Assembly (NCBI GenBank): GCA_946535455.1
Contig: CAMNDO010000007.1
Coordinates: forward strand, 1 to 11,788
Length of the DNA stretch: 11,788 nucleotides
Direction of reading: 5' to 3'
DNA from: an uncultured Caryophanales bacterium
Lineage (GTDB): Bacteria; Bacillota_I; Bacilli_A; RF39; UBA660
The notes under the pieces were generated by a model. The model did not search any database. It was not told where the DNA came from and saw only the letters and a program-made list of their open reading frames with translations. Each line of letters opens with the position of its first letter. Position 1 is the first letter of the stretch. Shown here piece after piece: positions 6,139 to 11,788 of the stretch. The position numbers and the translations under genes were made by a program.

Positions 6139-6823
6139 GTTTTCGAGATTAGAAAAAATAATAGGGGAAGAAAGTGTGGCTTGTTTCTCTCATAAAAGTG
6201 TTTTGGTTCTTGGTTGTGGTGGAGTAGGAGGCTATGTGATTGAATCTCTTGCGAGAAGTGGAATAGGAACTCTTATAATTATCGATTATGATACGGTAGA
6301 AGAAAGTAACATGAATCGTCAAATTATCGCATTGGATTCTACTGTTGGAGAAAACAAAGTGGATGTATGGAAGGAAAGAATTCATGACATTCATAAGGAT
6401 TGTAAAGTCATTTCCTGGAAACAAAAAATAGAAAAAGAAAACATAGAACTTTTATTTCAAGAAAAAGTAGACTATATCGTAGATGCTTGTGATATGGTAT
6501 CCACAAAAAAAGAACTCATCAAAGAGTGTCTTGCAAGAAAACAAAAGTTTATTAGTTGTATGGGAACAGGAAACAAGTTAGACCCTAGTCAATTAGAAAT
6601 TACTGAATTAACAAAAACAGTCAATGATCCATTAGCTAGAATTTTAAGAAAATATGTCAAAGACGAAAAATTAAAAGGAAAAATCATGGTATGTTCTTCC
6701 AAAGAAGTTCCTATCAAAACAAAAGAGAGAACTCCAGGTTCTTCTGCATTTGTTCCTTCTAGCGCAGGACTTTTGATTGCGAGTTACATTGTAAGAGATT
6801 TTTTAAAAGAAAAAAGCGAATAA
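6116..6823 (+). CDS. tcdA: tRNA threonylcarbamoyladenosine dehydratase (YrvM/TcdA family)
   Basis: An E1-like, ATP-dependent enzyme that cyclises t6A37 of ANN-decoding tRNAs to ct6A in the cytoplasm. Seen over 235 aa: Rossmann loop LGCGGVGGYVIESLARSGIG (residues 32-51), IIIDYDTVEESNMNRQ (54-69) with the family's Asp and Asn-Arg-Gln, VDACDMVSTKKEL, SCMGTGNKLDPSQLE, and the closing PGSSAFVPSSAGLLIASY. Slightly shorter than the E. coli (~268) and Bacillus (~254) proteins, at the C-terminus. ATG 6116 is preferred over ATG 6122 because AAGGAAG (6106-6112) is better spaced for it. It overlaps the preceding gene by 23 bp. Its stop codon lies in the loop of the terminator shared with lexA. Other ThiF/MoeB-like proteins are the main alternative, but the NRQ motif, length and aspS/6S neighbourhood favour TcdA. 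Confidence 0.9.
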   Translation: MIMDKSHKFSRLEKIIGEESVACFSHKSVLVLGCGGVGGYVIESLARSGIGTLIIIDYDTVEESNMNRQIIALDSTVGENKVDVWKERIHDIHKDCKVISWKQKIEKENIELLFQEKVDYIVDACDMVSTKKELIKECLARKQKFISCMGTGNKLDPSQLEITELTKTVNDPLARILRKYVKDEKLKGKIMVCSSKEVPIKTKERTPGSSAFVPSSAGLLIASYIVRDFLKEKSE

Positions 6824-6835
6824 TCGCTTTTTTTT
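6809..6835. terminator. Bidirectional terminator shared by tcdA and lexA
   Basis: The 10-bp arms AAAAAAGCGA (6810-6819) and TCGCTTTTTT (6824-6833) enclose an ATAA loop (6820-6823). T's continue to 6835 on plus; the minus strand also gets a T-rich 3' side. The tcdA TAA (6821-6823) is in the loop and the lexA stop is 5 nt beyond. Confidence 0.85.
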
Positions 6836-6839
6836 ATCA

Positions 6840-7457
6840 TCATAATTTTCGGTATAGTCCAACTACTTTTCCTAAAATCGTTACTTCTTTTAAAATGATA
6901 GGTTCCATCGTATCATTTTCTGGTTGTAGTCTAAAATGTCCATCTTCTTTATAAAATGTTTTTACAGTAGCTTCGTTATTTTCATTCATCGCAACTACAG
7001 TTTCTCCATTTCTTGCTGTTGTTTGTCTTTCTACAATTAAAATATCTCCATCATAAATTCCTACATTGATCATAGATTCTCCACTAACGGTCAATGTAAA
7101 TACTTCTTTTTTATTGGTAATTAAGTTCGTAGGTAAACTGAAGTATTCATCTGGTCTTTCGATGGCTTCAATGGGAGTACCTGCTGTTACTTTTCCTAAT
7201 AAAGGAACATCTACTACATGATCATCTTTTTGAATATACTCGTTTGGTACTAAAATTTCAATGGTTCTGTTTTTATTATCGTTTTTCTTGATATAGCCTT
7301 TTTCTTCTAGTTTCTTTAAATGAAAATGAATGGTTGCAGGAGAAGATAAGTGAGCTTCATCCCCAATTTCTCTTACAGTAGGTGGATAACCATTCTTCGC
7401 AATGAGTTTCTTTAACACTTGTAATATAAAATTTTGTCTTCCTGTTAACTTTTCCAT
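6840..7457 (-). CDS. lexA: LexA, SOS-response repressor
   Basis: Repressor of DNA-damage genes; RecA filaments stimulate its self-cleavage. The 205-aa length is normal. N-terminal winged helix (1-69) with PPTVREIGDEAHLSSPATIHFHL as the helix-turn-helix; its recognition region resembles that of Bacillus LexA. Cleavage site Ala92-Gly93 in GKVTAGTP, catalytic Ser128 in SGESM, and Lys166 in EATVKTF, so the protein should be self-cleaving. The C-terminus (HFRLQPENDTMEPI) closely matches Bacillus LexA. The ATG at 7457 has a very strong site, TAAGGAGGG (7470-7462). It has its own promoter (TTGACA-17-TAAGAT), a weak SOS box overlaps that -35, and it is divergent from an SOS-controlled microprotein. 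Expected to be autoregulated. Confidence 0.97.
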   Translation of the reverse strand: MEKLTGRQNFILQVLKKLIAKNGYPPTVREIGDEAHLSSPATIHFHLKKLEEKGYIKKNDNKNRTIEILVPNEYIQKDDHVVDVPLLGKVTAGTPIEAIERPDEYFSLPTNLITNKKEVFTLTVSGESMINVGIYDGDILIVERQTTARNGETVVAMNENNEATVKTFYKEDGHFRLQPENDTMEPIILKEVTILGKVVGLYRKL

Positions 7458-7477
7458 AATTCCCTCCTTATGTATTC

Positions 7478-7506
7478 ATCTTAACACGTAAAATGTCAAA
7501 TGTCAA
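7478..7506 (-). promoter_or_regulatory. lexA promoter
   Basis: Read on the minus strand: -35 TTGACA (7506-7501), 17-bp spacer, -10 TAAGAT (7483-7478). Start near 7471, just upstream of the strong Shine-Dalgarno site. The SOS box at 7504-7517 covers part of the -35. Confidence 0.75.
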
Positions 7507-7517
7507 ACATTTGTTTT
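7504..7517. promoter_or_regulatory. Weak LexA operator (SOS box) at the lexA promoter
   Basis: CAAACATTTGTTTT matches the Bacillus-type SOS consensus CGAACRNRYGTTYG at 11 of 14 positions and keeps the AAAC...GTTT dyad, but lacks the outer G and C contacts. It overlaps the lexA -35, so LexA bound here would give mild autorepression. Its centre is 29 bp from that of the stronger box. Confidence 0.55.
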
Positions 7518-7526
7518 AAAAATGTA

Positions 7527-7555
7527 TTGACACGAATAATTGTTCGATATATACT
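7527..7555 (+). promoter_or_regulatory. SOS-controlled promoter of the 48-aa microprotein gene
   Basis: Consensus -35 TTGACA (7527-7532), exactly 17 bp, and -10 TATACT (7550-7555). This is the strongest-looking promoter in the window, and its spacer is occupied by a near-consensus SOS box, which predicts tight repression and a large induction on DNA damage. Confidence 0.85.
7533..7546. promoter_or_regulatory. Strong LexA operator (SOS box)
   Basis: CGAATAATTGTTCG matches CGAACRNRYGTTYG at 12 of 14 positions, with an intact GTTCG half and a one-base-off CGAAT half. It sits wholly between the -35 and -10 of the rightward promoter, next to lexA itself. Confidence 0.85.
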
Positions 7556-7583
7556 AGAATTGTAAAAAGAAAGGAGAGATATT

Positions 7584-7730
7584 ATGAAAAACGTATTAAA
7601 GAAAGGATTTGTATTATTAGGACTTTATCTAGCATTTACGGCTTTTTTGTTCCTAGCTAGTGAAAGAATGGAAAATTTAGAAAATAATGAACAAATTGAA
7701 ACAGCAGTGCTCTCTAGTAATAATCAATAG
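7584..7730 (+). CDS. SOS-induced 48-aa single-pass membrane microprotein, candidate cell-division inhibitor
   Basis: A small gene with a strong Shine-Dalgarno site (AAAGGAGAG at 7570-7578) and a LexA-controlled promoter. The protein has a short basic N-terminus (MKNVLKKG), one hydrophobic helix at about residues 8-25 (FVLLGLYLAFTAFLFLA), then a 23-residue acidic, Asn/Glu-rich tail (SERMENLENNEQIETAVLSS and three more residues plus Gln). The positive-inside rule puts the tail outside. Position matches yneA (Bacillus, Listeria) and sosA (Staphylococcus): next to lexA, divergent, SOS-controlled; those proteins are membrane-anchored and stop septation during DNA repair. Unlike YneA it has no LysM domain and is half the length, nearer in size to Caulobacter SidA. 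Division inhibition is inference from context; an SOS-induced toxin-like or signalling peptide is the alternative. No terminator separates it from polA. Confidence 0.8.
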   Translation: MKNVLKKGFVLLGLYLAFTAFLFLASERMENLENNEQIETAVLSSNNQ

Positions 7731-7747
7731 TGAATTATTATGAATTG

Positions 7748-7756
7748 TGATATACT
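7748..7756 (+). promoter_or_regulatory. Possible polA-proximal promoter (extended -10)
   Basis: TGA-TATACT (7748-7756) is a good extended -10, but the -35 position (TAGTGA, 7728-7733) is poor. A start near 7763 would fall on the AGGTGA site (7763-7768), giving a leader of only about 12 nt. Basal polA transcription may start here; read-through from the SOS promoter is the alternative or additional source. Confidence 0.45.
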
Positions 7757-7774
7757 AGATGCAGGTGAATCAAA

Positions 7775-10366
7775 ATGGAAAAAATCATATTAGTAGATGG
7801 AAACAATTTACTATTCCGTAGTTTTTATGCAACTGCTTATCAAGGTGTCATTATGAAAAATTCGAAAGGTTTTCCAACCAATGCATTATATGGATTTATT
7901 AACATGATGAACAAAATCATCAAAGAAGAAAATCCAAGTTATATTTTAGTAGCATTTGATAAAGGAAAAACCTTTCGACATGAAAAATATGATACCTATA
8001 AGGCGGGAAGAGCCGCTGTTCCAGAAGAATTAAAACAACAATTTCCAAAAGCAAAAGAAGTTTTGGAAAGTATGGGGATTAAATACTTTGAAATCGAAAA
8101 CTATGAAGCAGATGATATTATTGGTACCGTATCTAAAATTGTAGATGAAGAAGACAAATTTATCGCAACCATTATTAGTAGTGATAAAGACTTATTACAA
8201 TTGATTAGTGATGAGGTTACCGTAAAACTATTAAAACAAAGTGATCATATTATGATGGATCAAGAAACGTTTCGAAAAACCTATCAAGTCGATCCGATTC
8301 GTATGATTGATTTAAAAGCATTGATGGGAGATTCTTCTGACAACATTCCAGGAGTGAGAGGCATTGGAGAAAAGACTGCAATCTCATTACTTGCCAAATA
8401 TGGTTCTTTAGATGGAGTATATGAAAATTTAGAAGATATATCTCCAAAAACAAGAGAAAAATTAGAAACGGATAAAGAAAATGCTTATATGAGTTATGAT
8501 CTTGCGACCATCTATAAAGAAGTTCCATTAGACTTTTCATTAGAAGATTGTAAATATGAAGGATATCGAGAAGATTATGCCAATCTTTTACAAGAGTTAG
8601 AATTTTATTCTCTTTTGAAAAAAATTGATTTTACACCAACTCCAAAAAAAGAAAAAGAAGAAATGAAAATTTTAGATATTCAAAATTTGAAAGAAAAAGA
8701 ATTTTCTTTCTACTTAGAAACAAGAGGAGAAGTCTATAGTAAAAGTGAAATCTTAGGGATGGGAATTTATGATGGAGAAAATGGATATTTTCTATCGAAG
8801 GAAGAAATTCCAAATCAGAAAGAATTATTTTCTTCTTCTATAGAAAAATCAACATATGATGGAAAGAAAAGTATGGTTCTTTTACATGCGTTGGGAATTC
8901 CTATTCCAAAAATAAACTTTGATACGATGATTGCGGCTTATCTATTAGATTATGTAGTAAAAGAAGATATTAGTTTTCTCGCAAGAAGTTTTGATTATGA
9001 AATCGAAGAATATGAAGAAGTTTATGGAACAGTAAAAAGACCAAAAGAAGTAACAGAAGAAAAATTAAAAGAGATGTGCTGTGAAAAAGCAAAATTTATT
9101 TACGAAACCAAAGAAGAATTAAAGAAAAAATTAAAAGAACAAGAAATGATAGATCTATTTGAAAAAATAGAAATGCCTTTATCCAAAGTTCTTTCGGATA
9201 TGGAAATCACAGGAATTCGAATCGATAAAGAGTATTTAGAAAACGTGAAAAAAGATTTAGAAAAAGAAATGACAAAAGTAGAAGAAGAAATATATCAATT
9301 AGCGAATCAAACATTTAATATTATGTCTCCTGCGCAACTTTCTAAAGTATTATTTGAAGATATGGAAATTCCATATCCAAAGAGAGTAAAAGACAATAAG
9401 TATTCTACTAGTAAAGATATTTTAGATAAATTAGTAGAAGATTATCCGATTGTTCGTAAAGTATTGGAATATCGTACTCTTTCTAAATTATATACGAACT
9501 ATGCGGTAGGATTATTAGGAGAAATTCGAGAAGATGGAAAAATTCATACGATTTATACCCAAACATTAACAAGAACAGGAAGACTTTCTAGTATTAGTCC
9601 AAATTTACAAAATATTCCTGCTCGTAGTGAATATTCCAAACTGATTCGTCAAGCCTTTATTCCAGAAGAAAATAGTGTCTTATTATCGAGTGATTATTCT
9701 CAGGTCGAACTCCGAATCTTTGCTCATATGTCCAATGCGACAAATTTAATACAAGCCTTTGTAGAAAACCAAGATATTCATACAAAAACAGCATCTGATA
9801 TTTTTCATGTTCCTATGGAAGAAGTAACCAAAGATATGAGAAGAAATGCGAAAGCCGTTAACTTTGGGATTTTGTATGGAATTAGTAGTTTTGGATTATC
9901 AGAAGATTTAGGAATTGATATTTCAAAAGCAAAAGAGTTTATTGATAATTATTTAAATACATATCCAGGTATTTTAGAATATATGGAAAAAGAAAAGAAA
10001 GAAGCTTATCAGAATGGATATGTCAAAACTTTAATGAATCGAAAAAGAATCATAGAGGAATTAAATAGTAAAAACTTCATGATTCGAAATAGTGGAGAAA
10101 GAATGGCTTTGAATACACCAATTCAAGGAACTGCTGCAGATATTTTGAAAAAAGCGATGGTAGAAATTTATGAAGAGTTTGAAAAACGAAAATTAAAAAG
10201 TAAAATGCTTCTACAAGTACACGATGAATTGGTATTTAATGTTGTGAAAGAAGAAATAGAAGAAGTCAAAGAAATTGTACGTTCTATTATGGAAAATACG
10301 TTCCAATTAAGTGTTCCATTAAAAGTAGATATTGAAATGGGAAGCAATTGGTATGAAGCAAAATAA
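7775..10366 (+). CDS. polA: DNA polymerase I with intact 5' nuclease and inactive proofreading domain
   Basis: An 863-aa repair and Okazaki-fragment-processing polymerase. The 5'-nuclease domain (1 to ~290) has DGNNLLFRSF, YKAGRAAVPEEL, YEADDIIGT, SSDKDLLQL and GDSSDNIPGVRGIGEKTA, all intact. The 3'-5' exonuclease-like domain (~300-470) has lost its metal ligands: the FxFDTET motif reads FSFYLET, the ExoII Asp is gone in KKSMVLLHALG, and ExoIII reads CCEKAKF. It should therefore not proofread, as in Bacillus-type Pol I. The polymerase domain has motif A SDYSQVELR with Asp640, the O-helix RRNAKAVNFGILYG (Arg689, Lys693, Phe697, Tyr701) and motif C QVHDE with Asp817. The start has AGGTGA 6 nt upstream. 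It lies 44 bp after the SOS microprotein gene with no terminator between, and ends in a strong hairpin terminator. Confidence 0.97.
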   Translation: MEKIILVDGNNLLFRSFYATAYQGVIMKNSKGFPTNALYGFINMMNKIIKEENPSYILVAFDKGKTFRHEKYDTYKAGRAAVPEELKQQFPKAKEVLESMGIKYFEIENYEADDIIGTVSKIVDEEDKFIATIISSDKDLLQLISDEVTVKLLKQSDHIMMDQETFRKTYQVDPIRMIDLKALMGDSSDNIPGVRGIGEKTAISLLAKYGSLDGVYENLEDISPKTREKLETDKENAYMSYDLATIYKEVPLDFSLEDCKYEGYREDYANLLQELEFYSLLKKIDFTPTPKKEKEEMKILDIQNLKEKEFSFYLETRGEVYSKSEILGMGIYDGENGYFLSKEEIPNQKELFSSSIEKSTYDGKKSMVLLHALGIPIPKINFDTMIAAYLLDYVVKEDISFLARSFDYEIEEYEEVYGTVKRPKEVTEEKLKEMCCEKAKFIYETKEELKKKLKEQEMIDLFEKIEMPLSKVLSDMEITGIRIDKEYLENVKKDLEKEMTKVEEEIYQLANQTFNIMSPAQLSKVLFEDMEIPYPKRVKDNKYSTSKDILDKLVEDYPIVRKVLEYRTLSKLYTNYAVGLLGEIREDGKIHTIYTQTLTRTGRLSSISPNLQNIPARSEYSKLIRQAFIPEENSVLLSSDYSQVELRIFAHMSNATNLIQAFVENQDIHTKTASDIFHVPMEEVTKDMRRNAKAVNFGILYGISSFGLSEDLGIDISKAKEFIDNYLNTYPGILEYMEKEKKEAYQNGYVKTLMNRKRIIEELNSKNFMIRNSGERMALNTPIQGTAADILKKAMVEIYEEFEKRKLKSKMLLQVHDELVFNVVKEEIEEVKEIVRSIMENTFQLSVPLKVDIEMGSNWYEAK

Positions 10367-10380
10367 AAGTGTAAAAGAAA

Positions 10381-10411
10381 AAAAAGAATATCGAAAAAAG
10401 ATATTCTTTTT
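10381..10411 (+). terminator. Terminator after polA
   Basis: The 12-bp arms AAAAAGAATATC (10381-10392) and GATATTCTTTTT (10400-10411) enclose a 7-nt loop; the U-tract is inside the 3' arm. The outer arm sequence repeats that of the aspS terminator. Confidence 0.8.
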
Positions 10412-10424
10412 GATTGAGTTGTTA

Positions 10425-10436
10425 TATAATGATACT
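10425..10436 (+). promoter_or_regulatory. Probable pyk promoter
   Basis: Two overlapping -10 candidates, TATAAT (10425-10430) and GATACT (10431-10436); neither has a good -35 at 17 bp (TATTCT or TTTTGA, both within the terminator arm). The leader carries AGGAGAGGG (10447-10455) before the ATG at 10460. Confidence 0.5.
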
Positions 10437-10459
10437 AGAAAAGAATAGGAGAGGGTCTT

Positions 10460-11788
10460 ATGAAGAAAACAAAAATTATTTGTAGTATTGGACCAGCTAG
10501 TATTCGAGAAGATGTGATGACGGAATTGGTTCATCACGGAATGGATTGTGCACGAATTAATCTTTCTCATGCTAGTTATGAAGATGCAATGCAAATTATT
10601 GATGTTGTTCGAAAGGTACGAAAAACGACAGGTATGCCAGTTGCGATTATGTATGATACCAAAGGACCTGAACTTCGATGTGGGGAATTTGAACTAGATG
10701 GAGTTCGTATATTACCAGGACAAATGATTCAAATGGTGAAACAAAATGTATTAGGAGATTCTTTAGAATTTAGTATCAATCACCCAGAAATCATGGATTC
10801 GATTGAAATTGGATCTCGTGTATTAATTGATAATGCATTACTTCACTTTGAAGTGATTGGAAAAGATGAAAATGGAGTTTTATTGAAAGCACTGAACGAA
10901 GGTCTTTTACAAAGTCATAAGACCATTAATGTTCCAGGCGTATCGTTATCTCTTCCATTTTTAAGTGAACAAGATCAAAAAGATATTGCTTTTGCATCGA
11001 GCCATTCTTGTGATTATTTAGCCCTTTCTTTTGTTACCAAAAAAGAAGATGTAGAACAAGTGAGACAAATCATTGAAGAAAGTGGAGGAGATGCTAGAAT
11101 CATTGCTAAAATTGAATCTCAAACAGGAATTCAAAATATAGATGAAATCATTGCAGCTTCTGATGGTATTATGATTGCAAGGGGAGATTTAGGAGTAGAA
11201 ATTCCATTAGAAGAACTTCCGATTGTTCAAAAAATGATTATTAAAAAATGTAGAGAAAATGGAAAATTTGCCATTGTCGCAACGGAGATGTTAGCATCCA
11301 TGTATCAAAGTCCAAGACCTACAAGAGCAGAAGTATCCGATATTGCGAATGCGGTATTAGATGGAACCGATTGTGTTATGTTATCAGGAGAAACTACGGT
11401 AGGAAAATATCCAAAAGAAGCAGTTTCTTATATGGCAAAAACATGTGAAAAAGCAGAAAGTATGATTGATTATTCCAACCATACCGTATATAAAAGAAAA
11501 ATTGGTGTTTCCGATACCATTGCGAAACTTGTGATAGATGCGGTAGACTATGATGATATCAAATTGATTGTAACTCCTACCATGACGGGATATACCGCAA
11601 GAAAAATTAGCAACCTAAGACCAAAGTGTAGTATTTTAGCTTGCTGTCCATCTAGCCATATTGCAGAAAAAGTAGCTTTGAATTTTGGAGTAAAATCAAT
11701 AGTGACAGAAATTTATCAAAACACAGATCAAATGATAGAAGATATGAAAAAAATTGCACAAGAAGAGTTTTCTTTAAACAAAGGAGAT
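10460..11788 (+). CDS. pyk: Pyruvate kinase (3' end beyond the window)
   Basis: Final step of glycolysis: phosphoenolpyruvate plus ADP gives pyruvate plus ATP, in the cytoplasm. The frame is open for 443 codons to the last base with no stop. Seen: KTKIICSIGPAS at the N-terminus, RINLSHASYEDA (Arg, Asn and Ser that bind K+ and phosphate), DTKGPELR, the B domain (about 70-165), VSLSLPFLSEQDQKDIAFA, catalytic AKIES with its Lys, the Mg-binding stretch DGIMIARGDLGVEIP, VATEMLASM (usually ATQML), SPRPTRAEVSDIANAVLDG and MLSGETTVGKYP, then an allosteric C domain. Start ATG has AGGAGAGGG 4-12 nt upstream. The length already reaches the end of a normal ~470-aa enzyme; whether it carries the extra Bacillus-type C-terminal PEP-utiliser-like domain lies outside the window. 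It follows the polA terminator, so it is a separate transcript. Confidence 0.95.
   Translation, partial: MKKTKIICSIGPASIREDVMTELVHHGMDCARINLSHASYEDAMQIIDVVRKVRKTTGMPVAIMYDTKGPELRCGEFELDGVRILPGQMIQMVKQNVLGDSLEFSINHPEIMDSIEIGSRVLIDNALLHFEVIGKDENGVLLKALNEGLLQSHKTINVPGVSLSLPFLSEQDQKDIAFASSHSCDYLALSFVTKKEDVEQVRQIIEESGGDARIIAKIESQTGIQNIDEIIAASDGIMIARGDLGVEIPLEELPIVQKMIIKKCRENGKFAIVATEMLASMYQSPRPTRAEVSDIANAVLDGTDCVMLSGETTVGKYPKEAVSYMAKTCEKAESMIDYSNHTVYKRKIGVSDTIAKLVIDAVDYDDIKLIVTPTMTGYTARKISNLRPKCSILACCPSSHIAEKVALNFGVKSIVTEIYQNTDQMIEDMKKIAQEEFSLNKGD

Noticed and set aside
7702..7745. Inverted repeat AATAAT/ATTATT between the microprotein gene and polA as a terminator
   Set aside because: Only about 6 AT pairs with a long loop and no T-run; not a credible terminator.
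10319..10594. Minus-strand open frame across the polA end and pyk start
   Set aside because: It crosses a terminator and promoter, has no ribosome site, and is antisense to two strongly identified genes.
1..11788. Mycoplasma-type code (TGA as Trp), CRISPR arrays, tRNAs, insertion sequences or prophage
   Set aside because: TGA ends hisS, the hydrolase gene and lexA, with TGG used for Trp. I found no evenly spaced repeats, cloverleaf, transposase or phage gene.

Overview
The window is about 11.8 kb of AT-rich DNA (by eye roughly one third G+C) from a low-GC Gram-positive bacterium. Housekeeping proteins resemble Bacillus-type homologues, Shine-Dalgarno sites are strong (AGGTGA, AAGGAG, AAGGAGGG), the LexA operator is of the Bacillus type, and hairpin-plus-U-run terminators abound. 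TGA is a normal stop (it ends hisS, the hydrolase gene and lexA), so this is not a Mycoplasma-code genome. The best guess is an uncultured, possibly gut-associated member of Bacilli; the exact order cannot be told from this sequence.

Layout. 1-428: 3' end of an AI-2E-family permease, closed by a terminator. 453-3618: a hisS-aspS operon with its own promoter, 4-bp ATGA overlap and terminator; HisRS carries an odd Cys/His-rich C-terminal tail. 3626-4260: an unknown membrane-anchored surface protein. 4261-5019 (minus): an alpha/beta hydrolase converging on it, the two sharing a terminator. 5057-5272: a 6S RNA gene with a clear promoter and fold. 5271-6823: an unknown soluble protein overlapping tcdA. 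6809-6835: a terminator shared by tcdA and the convergent lexA. 6840-7730: lexA divergent from a 48-aa membrane microprotein, with two SOS boxes between them. 7775-10366: polA (DNA polymerase I). 10460-11788: pyk, cut by the window end.

The order hisS-aspS-6S RNA-tcdA resembles the Bacillus subtilis hisS-aspS-yrvM-bsrA neighbourhood, with unknown genes and the hydrolase inserted. The most interesting part is the SOS module: a near-consensus LexA box exactly fills the spacer of a TTGACA-17-TATACT promoter that drives the 48-aa single-TM protein. It occupies the place where Bacillus and Listeria carry yneA and Staphylococcus carries sosA (SOS cell-division inhibitors). It has no LysM domain and is probably an unannotated, reduced or analogous division inhibitor. 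No terminator is visible between it and polA, so DNA polymerase I may also receive SOS-induced transcription.

There is no tRNA, rRNA, CRISPR array, insertion sequence or phage gene that I can support. This is a chromosomal core region with a few lineage-specific genes.
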